From Agrostemma githago (taxonomy: Eukaryota; Streptophyta; Magnoliopsida; Caryophyllales; Caryophyllaceae), in contig OY288247.1 in NCBI GenBank assembly GCA_958450325.1, positions 54,501,701 to 54,565,700 of the forward strand: a DNA stretch of 64,000 nucleotides. The letters are read 5' to 3'. This document shows, piece by piece, positions 39,082 to 49,500 of this stretch (the first letter of the stretch is position 1; every line of letters begins with the position of its first letter). The notes below the pieces were generated by a model. It did not search any database, had not been told where the DNA came from, and saw nothing but the letters and a program-made list of their open reading frames with translations. Made by a program: the position numbers and the translations under genes.

Positions 39082-39777
39082 CTTGCAGTTGTAACTTTCG
39101 ATGAGCTAAGGTGGCTCGATTAGCCGTCGTCTCTCCTGCAGCCAAACCTGCATGAGGGTTACTCAAACCAGCTTGCACCGATGCATCCTCAAACAAATAG
39201 TAGCACACTATCGCAATGTTAAGAGCCCGCTTGCGAGCTAGAGGTGAAATACCATGAGGATCCTTTCACGAGAATTCCATGACAAGGTATTCCAAGTTAT
39301 GCCACCTTCACCAAAGAAACACTCAGCCTCTTCCGGAAAAGAAATGTCCAAAAATCAATGAAACCGCTCCACAGGAACATCACCTTGAACCGGGATGGAA
39401 GGTTGAAATGAACGCCACCCACCAATTGCATCTATCTCCTCGGGTAAAGGGCACACGTCACCCCACCGAAATGCGATTACGTGATATTTAGCGTTCCAAA
39501 AGTGCGAACACGCGTTTAGTAAGTCATCTTGCACCTTAATTGCTTCAACGATGTAACAACGGACAAACCGTCACTCATTAAGTCTTCAAGTTCACCATTC
39601 TTCAAAGAATTCATCCAACCGGTCTAAAGATGGCCGAAACCTGTCATGACTCAATAAATCAAGAGAAGCTATCAAGACACTTGGGTGTTAGTTATGTCTA
39701 AAAGAGAGAACCCATAACTCGTATATATAGCTACAATAACGTCGTAACTAGGAAAATTACAAAAATTTCCATAATCG

Positions 39778-39875
39778 TGAACTTGGCCCCCCAGGCCAGA
39801 CGCCTTAGAACTTGGCCGCCCCAGGTCAGGCGCCTGAGAACTTGGCCGCCCCTGGTCAAGCGCCTGAGTTCAAGA
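39778..39875. repeat. Short tandem repeat of about 32 bp, three units
   Basis: Units built on GAACTTGGCCGCCCCAGGTC and AGGCGCCTGA. A more diverged version is in copy I near 34590-34690. Confidence 0.75.
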
Positions 39876-40651
39876 CTGCCCGACGTGACGCGTCTCACTT
39901 CTCTGTTATCCGACAACCTCGAGAAATAAGAACGACTTCCTAAATCAATCATCTCCTTTTCCAAGGCTTACAAGCATAATACAAGAACATTACAAGAACG
40001 GAAATTCCCTTATCAGCGACGGACGATCCATTTTCGTCGCTCTGATCCACCGGAATTATACGGTTTTTTTTTCTTTTTTTCTTTTGGGGGATAAGCTACC
40101 CCACCTAGGCGTGTTATTGTAGCCCTATGCGGAATTGTCAACAAAGCATAAAAAGTGGTCCAACTTTTTTTTTCTTTTATTCTCTTTGCCAAAGCTTCGT
40201 ACACGAGCATCAATATCCAAAAATGACAATACACGTCTTCAGCATTGCACACACACTTGGTCAAAACATTCGGTCATAGAGCATTTTATACACACTTCGA
40301 ACATTCCAAGCACATTACGAGTCAAATGTTTTTAAATCGATGTTCTACTAGATCCACTTCCCGGATAAAAAATTTTAAGCATCCTAAAGCATTTCCGCAC
40401 TATCAATCAATCCTAATGCACTTAAAACATCCTAAATCATGCCTCAACCATAAACAAATCAACTTCGGAGTGTTTACGTGATTACTAGCTATCTATGCTA
40501 ACATTTCAAAGGCCAAATAAAAAGCAAGTTGATCAAGCGTAAGAAAGTTCGATCAAATATACAAACATACAAATCCGATACAAATTCGAGCTTAAAAACT
40601 AGGGAGGACCCCTAGATGCTGCTGCTACAACCAATACAAACTCACCAATAT

Positions 40652-41363
40652 TGTTCCGGTCACGGAAACAATTAACCCGGCTCTGGATCCGGGTCGTGTA
40701 ATCGGATTGACGGTAAATAACTGATCGCCTGATTTCCTTAAACCTCTCCTTTGTCTCTCTCCCTTGATCGGACCTTCCCGGCGGAGTTGGCCTGCTCCCT
40801 GCACAATGAACGCACAGGGCCTCGGAGGTTGTCCGAGGGAACCCTCTCTCCGATGCCTAAGTTAGTCCGTGAAATGCCTTGATGAACCTAGCTCGTGAGG
40901 AACTAGGTGGCGTTTTTAGGAGTGAGAGTCTAGAGAGAGAAAATCCAACCCCCCTCATGTGGGAAATGGAAGAGTATTTATACCTTCCCACAAGAGAGAG
41001 GAAAAGAAGAGTGGAGAGAGAAAGAATGAGTGGATGGGAAATTGACACGTGGTTCTTCCCCATCCACTCGTTCTCTCTTACCTGTAGGCAAAACGACAGA
41101 GGGGGCTTCTGAGGCCCCGACCCTGCTCAGGGAGAAGGTCACTTGGAGGCAGGCGGGCAGGTAGTGCCTGCACGCTCCTCACAGCAAGCTGCCTTACCCT
41201 ACCGGGCAGGCGGCTTCCTTGCAGTCTTGTTTTACTGGGGGAATCCTGGTATCTTATCCCAACGGCCTGCTGGGCGGGCTCCTTGGCTCCTTGGTTCCTT
41301 GGACGGGGTCTTCATAGGGCCTGCTAGGCAGGTGGCCCGACGCAGGCTCTTCGACCCTCATCA
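40652..41363 (-). repeat. 3' LTR of the young Tat element
   Basis: 712 bp, TGTTCCGG ... CTCATCA on +. The LTR TATA box, read on -, is the reverse of TATTTATA at 40975-40982. Confidence 0.92.
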
Positions 41364-41645
41364 ATTGGTCCTCACCTGCTGGAGGGGAAGCAGGGTTCCC
41401 CTTTAGCAGGTGGACTCTTGGTGGAGGGGAGTTGACTTGTGTCTCTTGCCAGTGCATTTAATGCGCTCGCGTATTCCCGAGGGAGAGTCTCTTCTGTTAT
41501 TGGGCATGCCAAGAGTTTAATTGTTCCTTGGGTCATGATTGTCTCGTGCACCAAATGGATTTTTGGGCAGCGTGCTGGTGTACCGATTGGTCGTTCCTCC
41601 TGTCAGGGTGGTTGGGATGTTATTCATTGCTTTGGCCTTTTTCCT

Positions 41646-41653
41646 TATATAAA
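41646..41653 (+). promoter_or_regulatory. TATA box of antisense gene 1
   Basis: TATATAAA lies 65 bp before the ATG at 41718, in + orientation, inside the element but opposite its own transcription. Confidence 0.6.
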
Positions 41654-41717
41654 TTGCATTTTCCTTCGCCATTTTCATGACCCATCTCCAACTTTCTTTT
41701 CTTTCTTTGTCTTAATC

Positions 41718-42302
41718 ATGGTTTGGATCAAAAAATTTGTGACTCGCCGTGGAGTTCGCCATGTTACTTTCCTTTTTAGAGGATTTTGGAGGCTTCGGTA
41801 TGCTCGAGCTGCATATCGAGCTATCCGTCGTAGCCGTCGTTCCCGGCTTCATTCTCGTCGGAACGACAAAAAAGTCCCTACCAGGTTGAGCAAGCGTCTC
41901 AAGAGATCCTCGCCTCCTGCCGTGCCCAGATTCAGGCGTTGCCCTCAGGGAGGGGGCTGCTTTGACCGGGGATGCCACGAATGCTTTCCGTGGCTGCACC
42001 CCGAGCAGTTTGACCCCAATTTTTTTGATACTGACTCCTCCCTGGCGTCAGGCCCCTCTTCGCCTGTGAGAAGGACAGCTTGTCGCACCTGCGACGAATC
42101 CCAGGCCGTTCCCTTTGGCAGGGACTGGGAGGATAGCAGCCGAGACTCTGATGATAGCGAGGGTCTTGGTTGTTTGAGTGACAAAGATGGGGATGGAATC
42201 TCTGATGATCCTTTCAAAGATTCCCCAGACTGGGACTGGGGTTTGGATATTGGGGGCCCAGGCAGCCCTGGGGACCATTCCTCAGACTTGGATGACGATT
42301 AG
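41718..42302 (+). CDS. Antisense gene 1 of the Tat element, small basic-acidic protein
   Basis: The 194-codon frame is intact. The start at ATG 41718 fits the TATA box 65 bp upstream; the longer frame from 41439 would begin before it. The N-terminus is strongly basic (MVWIKKFVTRRGVRHVTFLF, then an Arg/Ser-rich run RRSRRSRLHSRRNDKK), a likely nuclear or nucleic-acid-binding segment. The middle has Cys/His pairs (CPQGGGCFDRGCHEC and CRTC). The C-terminus is Asp/Ser/Gly-rich and ends DLDDD. An AATGAAATGAAAT poly(A)-like region lies at about 42407-42419. I do not recognise the family. Extra, often antisense, ORFs between pol and the 3' LTR are known in Tat elements. Confidence 0.65.
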   Translation: MVWIKKFVTRRGVRHVTFLFRGFWRLRYARAAYRAIRRSRRSRLHSRRNDKKVPTRLSKRLKRSSPPAVPRFRRCPQGGGCFDRGCHECFPWLHPEQFDPNFFDTDSSLASGPSSPVRRTACRTCDESQAVPFGRDWEDSSRDSDDSEGLGCLSDKDGDGISDDPFKDSPDWDWGLDIGGPGSPGDHSSDLDDD

Positions 42303-42642
42303 GCCTGCGTAGCAGGGTGTTTGACTTTGTCGGGCTGGAATTTTTAGGCCCTTGTGTATTTTCTTTTCTAGTTTGGCACTAGATGTAATGTTCCCTTTCC
42401 AGGGTAATGAAATGAAATTCAGGCAATTTGTTTGTGTGTTGTATTTTTAATATTTGTTTATTACTTTTTTATTTGAATGAAGAGGGGACGTCACAGGGTG
42501 ATCAATCCTTTGACACTTTTTGGTCCTTTCGAGGCTGCCCTTGGGAAACTACACAGGGCCGACTTCTGAGGGAATGACGCGTGGACAGTAGCCTTTGGGC
42601 GGATTTCTGAGGATTTGGCGACTTTTTGTATGCCTTTTTCCC

Positions 42643-42649
42643 TATAAAA
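42643..42649 (+). promoter_or_regulatory. TATA box of antisense gene 2
   Basis: TATAAAA lies about 275 bp before ATG 42921. A CT-rich leader with repeated CTTGAAATCTTCCTTTTCTC follows, as in many plant 5' UTRs. Confidence 0.6.
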
Positions 42650-42920
42650 GTAATCAGTCACCCATTCTTCCTCTTTTTCCTTCTTCAATCTTTCTTTCCT
42701 CTTGAAATCTTCCTTTTCTCTTGAAATCTTCCTTTTCTCTTTCTCTGCAAAACCCTTTGGTGTTGACGATTTGTGCCTCACTTTGTACCCCCATTTCTCT
42801 GGGAGATTTCTCCTTCAGGCTTTCACCCCACCGGCAGACGGCCTTTAGGTTAGACTTTTGTCTTCCATTTCTTGCTTTTTTCTTTTCGATTTCTCGTCTT
42901 CCGTTTCCATTAGAGTTATA

Positions 42921-45276
42921 ATGTCTAGAACTCGTGAGCGGATCCTACCCTTTACTGACCCATCAAGGAGGGAGGAAAGGGAAAAAGGTAGAGAGAAATT
43001 TGCCTCCTCCTCTAGAGAGGTTGGCTCTGGAGTAGTTGAGGAAGAAAATTCGGCGGATAGTGGAGGTGGTAACTCTCCTGACCCTCCTTCGTACGACGTC
43101 ATTGATTCGAATGATGAGGCACTGGAAATTGACCCCTCTAGGACCTCTGGCCCCCTTATTCGTCGGGAAAGGGGTAAGGTTTATTATTTAGATAGAGCCA
43201 AATACCGCATTCCCTTGAGTACTTACCCCGACCCGAAAAATCGGGACGTGATTCTCGCAAAAAATGACGCCGGTGTGATTGAGCGGTTTTACAATTTTGG
43301 GGATGGGTACACCATTGTTGTCCCCGACGAGAAAGACACCGTATGCAACCCTCCCGACGGGTGTATAGCGGTCTATCACAAGTGTCTAGAGTTCGGCCTT
43401 CGCTTTCCCCTTCATCCTTCCCTGGAAGAGATTTTCAGGCGTATGAATGTGGCCATTGCCCAGCTGACAGCCACGGCTGTCAGGTCATTAATTTCGTATG
43501 TCTGGACTTGCTTGTTCCACCGCGCCGAGCCTTCCATTGATGCCCTGAGGTTTATGGTCGGCCTACAAATGGTCTCTTCTGGGAGTACGGGCTCCCCTGG
43601 ATATTGGTCCCTTTTGAGGCAGAAGGGACATGCCTTGGTGTGGCCAGCCATGGACAGTCTGAGAGACTGGAAGAACAACTTCCTTTATGTACACAGTGCC
43701 CATGGGTGGATGATTCCCCGTCATTTCAGGAATCATGTCCACACCAGACTAGAGACCCCCGAGGAGTATCACCCTGGCGTGGGTGGAAAAGCCTTGGAGG
43801 TGAAGCTGAGTGAGAAGGACAGGGAACTGACTGACTATTTTGCCGCTCACACTGATAAACATAGGGTATATGGCCCTTCATTATGGCTCCCCCATGCGGA
43901 GCTCATTGCCACTGATAAATACCTGATCCGGGTGGGCATGAATCTGGGTCCAGATGAAGGTAGTTCAGGAGTGTTGATGATTCTCCCTTACCCTCTTTCA
44001 TTTTAAGTGTCCTGACTGTTCGTCTGTTTGCTTTGCAGATTTTGCCACCTTCATTTGGAGAAAAGGGGAGGTGAGGCGTCAGGGTCTGACCGAAACTCTT
44101 ACCGTCGTCCAAAGTCGCCCTTCTCTTCCCCCTGATTTCAAGAAAGGTGAGAAGAACTTGATGAAGCACCTGAAGGGTTTGTCGTTCAGTAGACCAAGGC
44201 TCCCTGCCCCTCCCAGATCAACGCCTGCAAAAACGGCGGTTTCTGAAGCCACCCCTTCCCCAGTTGCGAAGGTGATTGCCTGTGAGGCTACTCCCTCGCC
44301 TGTTGGTAGGCAGGGGGGGCTTTCCACAGGGGTTCAGATTCCCTCGGGACCGCGGGCCGCGGGCTCCGAGGAGACTGGGGAAAGCACCCCCAGAGGGCTG
44401 ATTAGAAAGAGGAGCAGGGAGGCTCCGAATGCTGACCAAGTGGTGGATTTGGAAACTGCTACGCCTGAACCAAATCGCTTCGCTCAGGGGGTTCCTGCTA
44501 CCCTCTTCTCCGAGGAGAACACCAAATTCCATTACACCGCCGGCGATAGCCAAGATGTTTCCGCCTTACTTTCCGACTCTGGGGCAGTTTTAGCGGATCA
44601 TCTCCTCAAGACTGTCCATTCTGCCACCAATCAGGTTACTCAGTACGTCCAGCGTACCGCCCGAATCATCCAGGCTTCTGCAGAGTTGGCGGCCCTTAAC
44701 CGTCTGAGTGACGTGGAACTGTTTAACTCTGACCGCCTTTCTGCAGTCGAAAGGGACGTTGCTCTTATTGCCATTTTGAAGGATCAGTTGGCGAAAAGGG
44801 AAATCGAGCTGGAAGAGGCCAGGAATCAGGCGATCCACTGGAAGTCTCAGAATGAGAGGGCTGTCAGGGAGGTGTCCCGCCTGGAGGAGGAGTCAAAGAG
44901 AGCTCAGCAGGCCTTCGCAGAGCTGGAGCAGGCCAGGAAGGCTTTAGCTGAGCTGGATCATGCCAAGAAAAGTGTCGTCGATCTCGGGGAGCGCCTTTCC
45001 AAGGCGAATTCAGATTGTCAGTCGGCTCTTGGTGATCTAGCGGTGAAGACCAAGGAGAGGGATGAAATAATCCAAGAGGTGGAAACGGCTGTGTCAGCGG
45101 GTTTTGTGAATGGCGCTAACTCTTGTTTAGGGGTAGTCATGGAAGCTGTCAGGGAGATGTTCCCTGGCTTTGATGAAGATGCTTTTCGGGCCCTCTACGC
45201 CGCTAAGGACGAGGCCCAGATGCGCAGGCTGGCCGAAGGGGCTGCTACTTCTGGCCCAGATGCTCCCCCTGCTTAA
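42921..45276 (+). CDS. Antisense gene 2 of the Tat element, Transposase_28-like and coiled-coil protein, one intron
   Basis: Exon 1 is 42921-43959 and exon 2 is 44039-45276. The 79-bp intron has AAG|GTAG and TTTGCAG borders, and splicing restores one 758-residue frame (PDED/FATFIWRKGE). Residues about 1-80 are charged and disordered. About 140-200 match the PF04195-type pattern (GCIAVYHKCLEFGLRFPLHP, then QL and aromatic residues), known as Transposase_28 or putative gypsy-type transposon domain. About 210-330 hold the WKNNFLYV and GPSLWLPHAELI segments. A Pro/Ser/Thr-rich linker is followed by a long coiled coil (about 560-700), with heptads such as EARNQAIHWKSQNERAVREV. The function is unknown. 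It is intact while the sense polyprotein is broken. Start chosen as the first ATG after the leader. Confidence 0.75.
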
Positions 45277-45515
45277 TATGGAGGGCAGTCTTCCTCAGAG
45301 GGCTCTTGTTCGTCCCCTGCTGCGCCTACGCTGATGCTATGACTTCTTTATTTCTTTGCGCGCCGAGCCCTTTGGTGGCCGGCTGCCGTGTTTTACTGTA
45401 ATCACTTTTTTAGAAAACTCTTATCCTGTGTACCCTTGCCACTTTATTCCTTTTTATGCAGATCTTTTGTTTATTTTTGTCTGCTTTTGTTCGGTTTTTC
45501 GTATGAGTTTGATGC

Positions 45516-46310
45516 ACAGCCTGCCCCCCGCCTGCCCAGAGGTAAGCAGGGAGGTTCCTTAACATTTTTTATACAAGGTTGGGAGGACTGTCCCCAATGC
45601 TTGTTGACCTGGCCTGTCCCTGGCTTTTGTTCAAAGTCCAGGGGGCCTGCCCCCTGCCTGCCCAGAGGTAAGCAGGGAGGCTTTTGCGTTTTTTATACAA
45701 GGTTGGGGGGCCTGCCCCCTGTCCTTGTTGATCTGGCTTGTCCCTGGCTTTTGTTCAAAGTCCAGGGGGCCTGCCCCCTGCCTGCCCAGAGGTAAGCAGG
45801 GAGGCTTTTGCGTTTTTTATACAAGGTTGGGGGGCCTGCCCCCAGTCCTTGTTGATCTGGCCTGTCCCTGGCTTTTGTTCAAAGTCCAGGGGGCCTGCCC
45901 CCTGCCTGCCCAGAGGTAAGCAGGGAGGCCTTTGCGTTTTTTATACAAGGTTGGGGGGCCTGCCCCCAGTCCTTGTTGATCTGGCCTGTCCCTGGCTTTT
46001 GTTCAAAGTCCAGGGGGCCTGCCCCCTGCCTGCCTAGAGGTAAGCTGGGAGGCCTTTGCGTTTTTTATACAAGGTTGGGGGGGCTGCCCCCAGTCCTTGT
46101 TGATTTGGCCTGTCCCTGGCTTTTGTTCAAAGTCCAGGGGGCCTGCCCCCTGCCTGCCCAGAGGTAAGCAGGGAGGCTTTTGCGTTTTTTATACAAGGTT
46201 GGGGGGCCTGCCCCCAGTCCTTGTTGATCCGGCCTGTCCCTGGCTTTTGCTCAAAGTCCAGGGGGCCTCCCCCTGCCTGCCCAGAGATAAGCAGGGAGAC
46301 TTGGATTTTT
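45516..46310. repeat. GC-rich tandem repeat, about 124 bp, 6-7 units
   Basis: Units repeat CAGGGGGCCTGCCCCCTGCC, GAGGTAAGCAGGGAGG, TTTTTTATACAAGGTTGGGG and TGTCCCTGGCTTTTGTTC. Starts fall near 45516, 45641, 45763, 45887, 46010, 46136 and 46259. The first and last units are diverged. Every frame across it is a repeat artefact. Tat 3' UTRs are known to hold arrays of this kind that can seed satellites. Confidence 0.92.
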
Positions 46311-46538
46311 TTTGGGGGGTTCATTTTTCCTAACTTTGGCAACAGGGGGGCCTCCCCCTATTGCCCCCTGCTCGTTTGTGTGTGAAAGCGCGAGTTTGAA
46401 CAGGCAACGAGTATAAATCTGAAGCTTTCTCATTTCTTTATAAAACTTTTGACATTAGGGTGGTCGGAGCCGTCGACATTCTTTGACCGTCCTCCGCCAT
46501 TGTTCTTAGCAAAAATAAAAACTATCTTTAGACCTGGT
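46311..46538. other. Spacer between repeat array and integrase end
   Basis: I see no gene or motif here beyond a G-run (TTTTTTTTGGGGGG) at about 46308-46320. Confidence 0.5.
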
Positions 46539-49500
46539 TCAGACATAATATGTCTTCAGGGTGTCCGCATTCCAGTGGGCATGCAATTCTTGTCCTTCAA
46601 GGTTGGCGATTTTATATGTGCCTGGTCCCAGGATTTTAGTCACTTGGTATGGACCTTCCCAGTTGGCACTTAGTTTTCTATGCTCCCTTGACTTTCCGAC
46701 AGCCTGCGTTTTTCTGAGGACCAGATCACCCATCTGGAAATTTCTTTGGCGCACCTTGCTGTTGAAGGCTTTCCTCATTCGTTGCTGGTAGGCAACGATG
46801 TTGGTACTGGCCTCCTCCCTTATCTCATCGACCAGATCTAAGGCCTCAATCATTGCAGCTTCGTTTTCAGTCCGGTCGTATTGCAGGGAGCGTAGAGATG
46901 GGATCCTTGCCTCAATTGGTAACAGGGCCTCTGCTCCATATACTAGACCGAACGGGGTCTGGCCTGTAGATTCCTTTCGGGTGGTCCGAATTGACCAGAG
47001 TATGCTGGGAAGCTCGTCAGCCCATCTGCCCTTGAGGTCATCTACCATTTTTTTAAGGCCATTTAGGATCTGTTTGTTGGCTGCCTCTGCCTGTCCGTTG
47101 GTTTGAGGATGACAGACGGCCGAGTAAGCGACTGCAATGTTATGGCTTTCTAGCCAGATTCTCAAGGGATCATTGTCAAACTACCTGCCATGATCGAACA
47201 CCAACATTTTGGGCAGGTCGAATCTAGTGATAATATTTCGCCATATCACTTTTCTGACTGCTGGTTCGGTAATGTTGGGCACTGCTTCAGCTTCAATCCA
47301 TTTGGTGAAGTAATCTATAGCCAGAATCAAGAACTTCCTGCCCCCAGTGGCCACCGTGAAAGGTCCTAGTATGTCCATCCCCCATTGAGCGAAGGGGATG
47401 GGGGATAGGATTGGCCTGAGTTCCTGGGCCAGGACATGGATTGATGGGGCGAAGAGTTGGCATTTTCTGCATTTCTGGGTCAGGCTTCTGGCATCCGCTA
47501 TCATGGTAGGCCAGTAGTAGCCTGCCCTCAGGGCCTTGTCGGCCAGCGATCTTCCTCCGATGTGGTGTCCACAGATTCCTGAGTGGATGTCCTCCAGGAC
47601 TTCGGCAGCCTGGTCTGCCCCCAGGCATTTTAGCAGGGGGTAAGTGAAAGATTTTTTGTAGAGTTCTCCACCAATGATTATGAACCAGGCTGCTTTGGCC
47701 TGTACCTTTCTCTTTTGCGCTGTGTCTGATGGCAGGATACCATGCTTTTTGAACTGGATGAAGGGGGTCATCCAACTCTCCGGCCCTTCCTCGACGGTGC
47801 TAATCGCCTGACAGGCGCTGGTAGATTTTTCATGCAAAACATCAACCCACACCGACCTCCGTATGTCTTGTAGGCTGGAGCTGGCCAGCTTTGACAGAGC
47901 GTCGGCTCGGTTGTTCTGCGATCGAGGTATCTGTCGGATTTCATAGGATTTCAGGCCTGACAACTCCTGTTTTACTTTCTCGAGGTATGTGGCCATGGTC
48001 TGATCTCTGGTCTCATATTCTCCGTTGATTTGATTGGCAATGAGCTGAAAATCGGTAGCTAGCATAACTCGCTCTGCCCCTGCAGCTTTAGCCAATTTTA
48101 TCCCTGTAATTACAGCCTCATATTCCGCCTCGTTGTTTAACGCCGGGAAGGTGAACCTGAGCGCATGCTCAAAATCCACTCCCTCGGGGCTTGTTAATAC
48201 GACGCCTGCGCCTGCACCATTGGCTGTTGAGGATCCATCAGTGTGCACGATCCACTCCTCGGCAGGGGGCTCCTCTTCCCCTGAATGGGAGCATTCAGCC
48301 AGAAAATCGGCCAAGGCTTGGGCTTTGATGGCTGTTCTTGGCTGGTAAGATATCCCCAGACCACTCAATTCGATCGCCCATTTCAGCAGTCTCCCTGATT
48401 TCTCAAACTTTTCCAACACTTTCTCCAGCGGTTGTTCGGTGAGGACCACGACATGATGCGCGTCAAAGTAGGGTCTGAGCTTTCTGGCCGCAATGATGAC
48501 TGCATAGGCGGCCTTTTCTATCAGGGGGTAATTTCTTTCTGCCGTCTTCCCATTTGAACAGCCATCAAAGCCCATTTGACAGCGATGTATAGATACAATT
48601 TTTCTCCGGCCACCGGCCTTGCCAGGGTAGGGAGTTTCTTCAGGTGCTCTTTTAACTGCTCGAAAGCTTTCTTCTGTTCGTCTTCCCATTTGAACTGTTT
48701 GTTGCCTTTTAAAATTTTGAAGAAGGGGGTGGACTTGTCTGCTGACATGGCGATAAACCGGGCCAGGGCGGCCATTCTGCCTGTGAGCCTCTGAATGTCC
48801 CTGATGGTTTTTGGCTCCGGGAGGTCTAGGACCGCTTGAATTTTCTCAGGGTTGGCGTCTATCCCCCTGGAGCTGACCAAAAAACCTAGGAATTTCCCTG
48901 ATCGGACCCCGAATGTGCATTTTTTAGGGTTGAGCTTCATCTTGTATGACCGCAGGGAAGAGAAGGTCTCTTGTAGGTCTATCAGATGCTCCTTGTCCCC
49001 CTTACTTTTGACGATCGCATCGTCGACATAGGCTTCTAAGTTTCTTCCCTTTTGGCTTTCGAAGACCCTGTCTACCAACCGCTGATAGGTGACGCCTGCA
49101 TTCTTCAGCCCAAATGGCATCATCTTGTACATGTAGGTGCCATGGCTGGTTATGAAGGCGCACCTCACTCTGTCTGGCTGCCAGAGGTACACTTGGTGGT
49201 ACCCTGAGAACGCATCCAGAAAACTTAGCGTGGTGTATCCACTAGTGGCGTCCACCAGCTGATCTATCCTGGGCAGAGGGTAGCAGTCCTTAGGGCAGGC
49301 CTTGTTAAGATTGGTAAAATCCACGCACATTCTCCATGCGCCAGATGACTTTTTTACCATGACAACGTTTGCCAGCCATTCAGGGTAGTCACATACTTCG
49401 ATGAAGTCTGCCTTCAGGAGTTTGTCAATCTTTTCTTTTATTGTCGTATCTTTTTCCACGGACATGTTCCTTTTCTTCTGCTTCACCGGGCGAGCCTCCG

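Larger units (their letters stand above)
34968..40140 (-). pseudogene. Antisense PMD/DUF7745-like coding region, copy II, split by a solo LTR
   Basis: Tandem copy of 33095-34967. The order on - is 40140 to 39087, solo LTR (39081-35310), then 35309 to 34968. Matching landmarks with copy I include TCCTCAAACAAATAGTA, AAGACACTTGGGTGTTA, ACTCGTATATATAGCTACAA and GGGGGATA(C/A)GCTACCCCAC. The reading on - again gives WNAKYHVIAF and GDVCPLPEEIDAI. Several stops are present. The two copies have clearly diverged, so the duplication is not recent. Confidence 0.6.

Noticed and set aside
41143..41406. Frame in the LTR, repeated at 52803-53183
   Set aside because: It lies in both LTRs of the Tat element and has no coding pattern.
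45516..46310. Possible CRISPR-like array
   Set aside because: The whole unit repeats with no unique spacers, and the setting is a plant retrotransposon UTR.
45388..46342. Set of Pro/Cys-rich frames on both strands
   Set aside because: All are frames through a 124-bp tandem repeat and repeat with its period.
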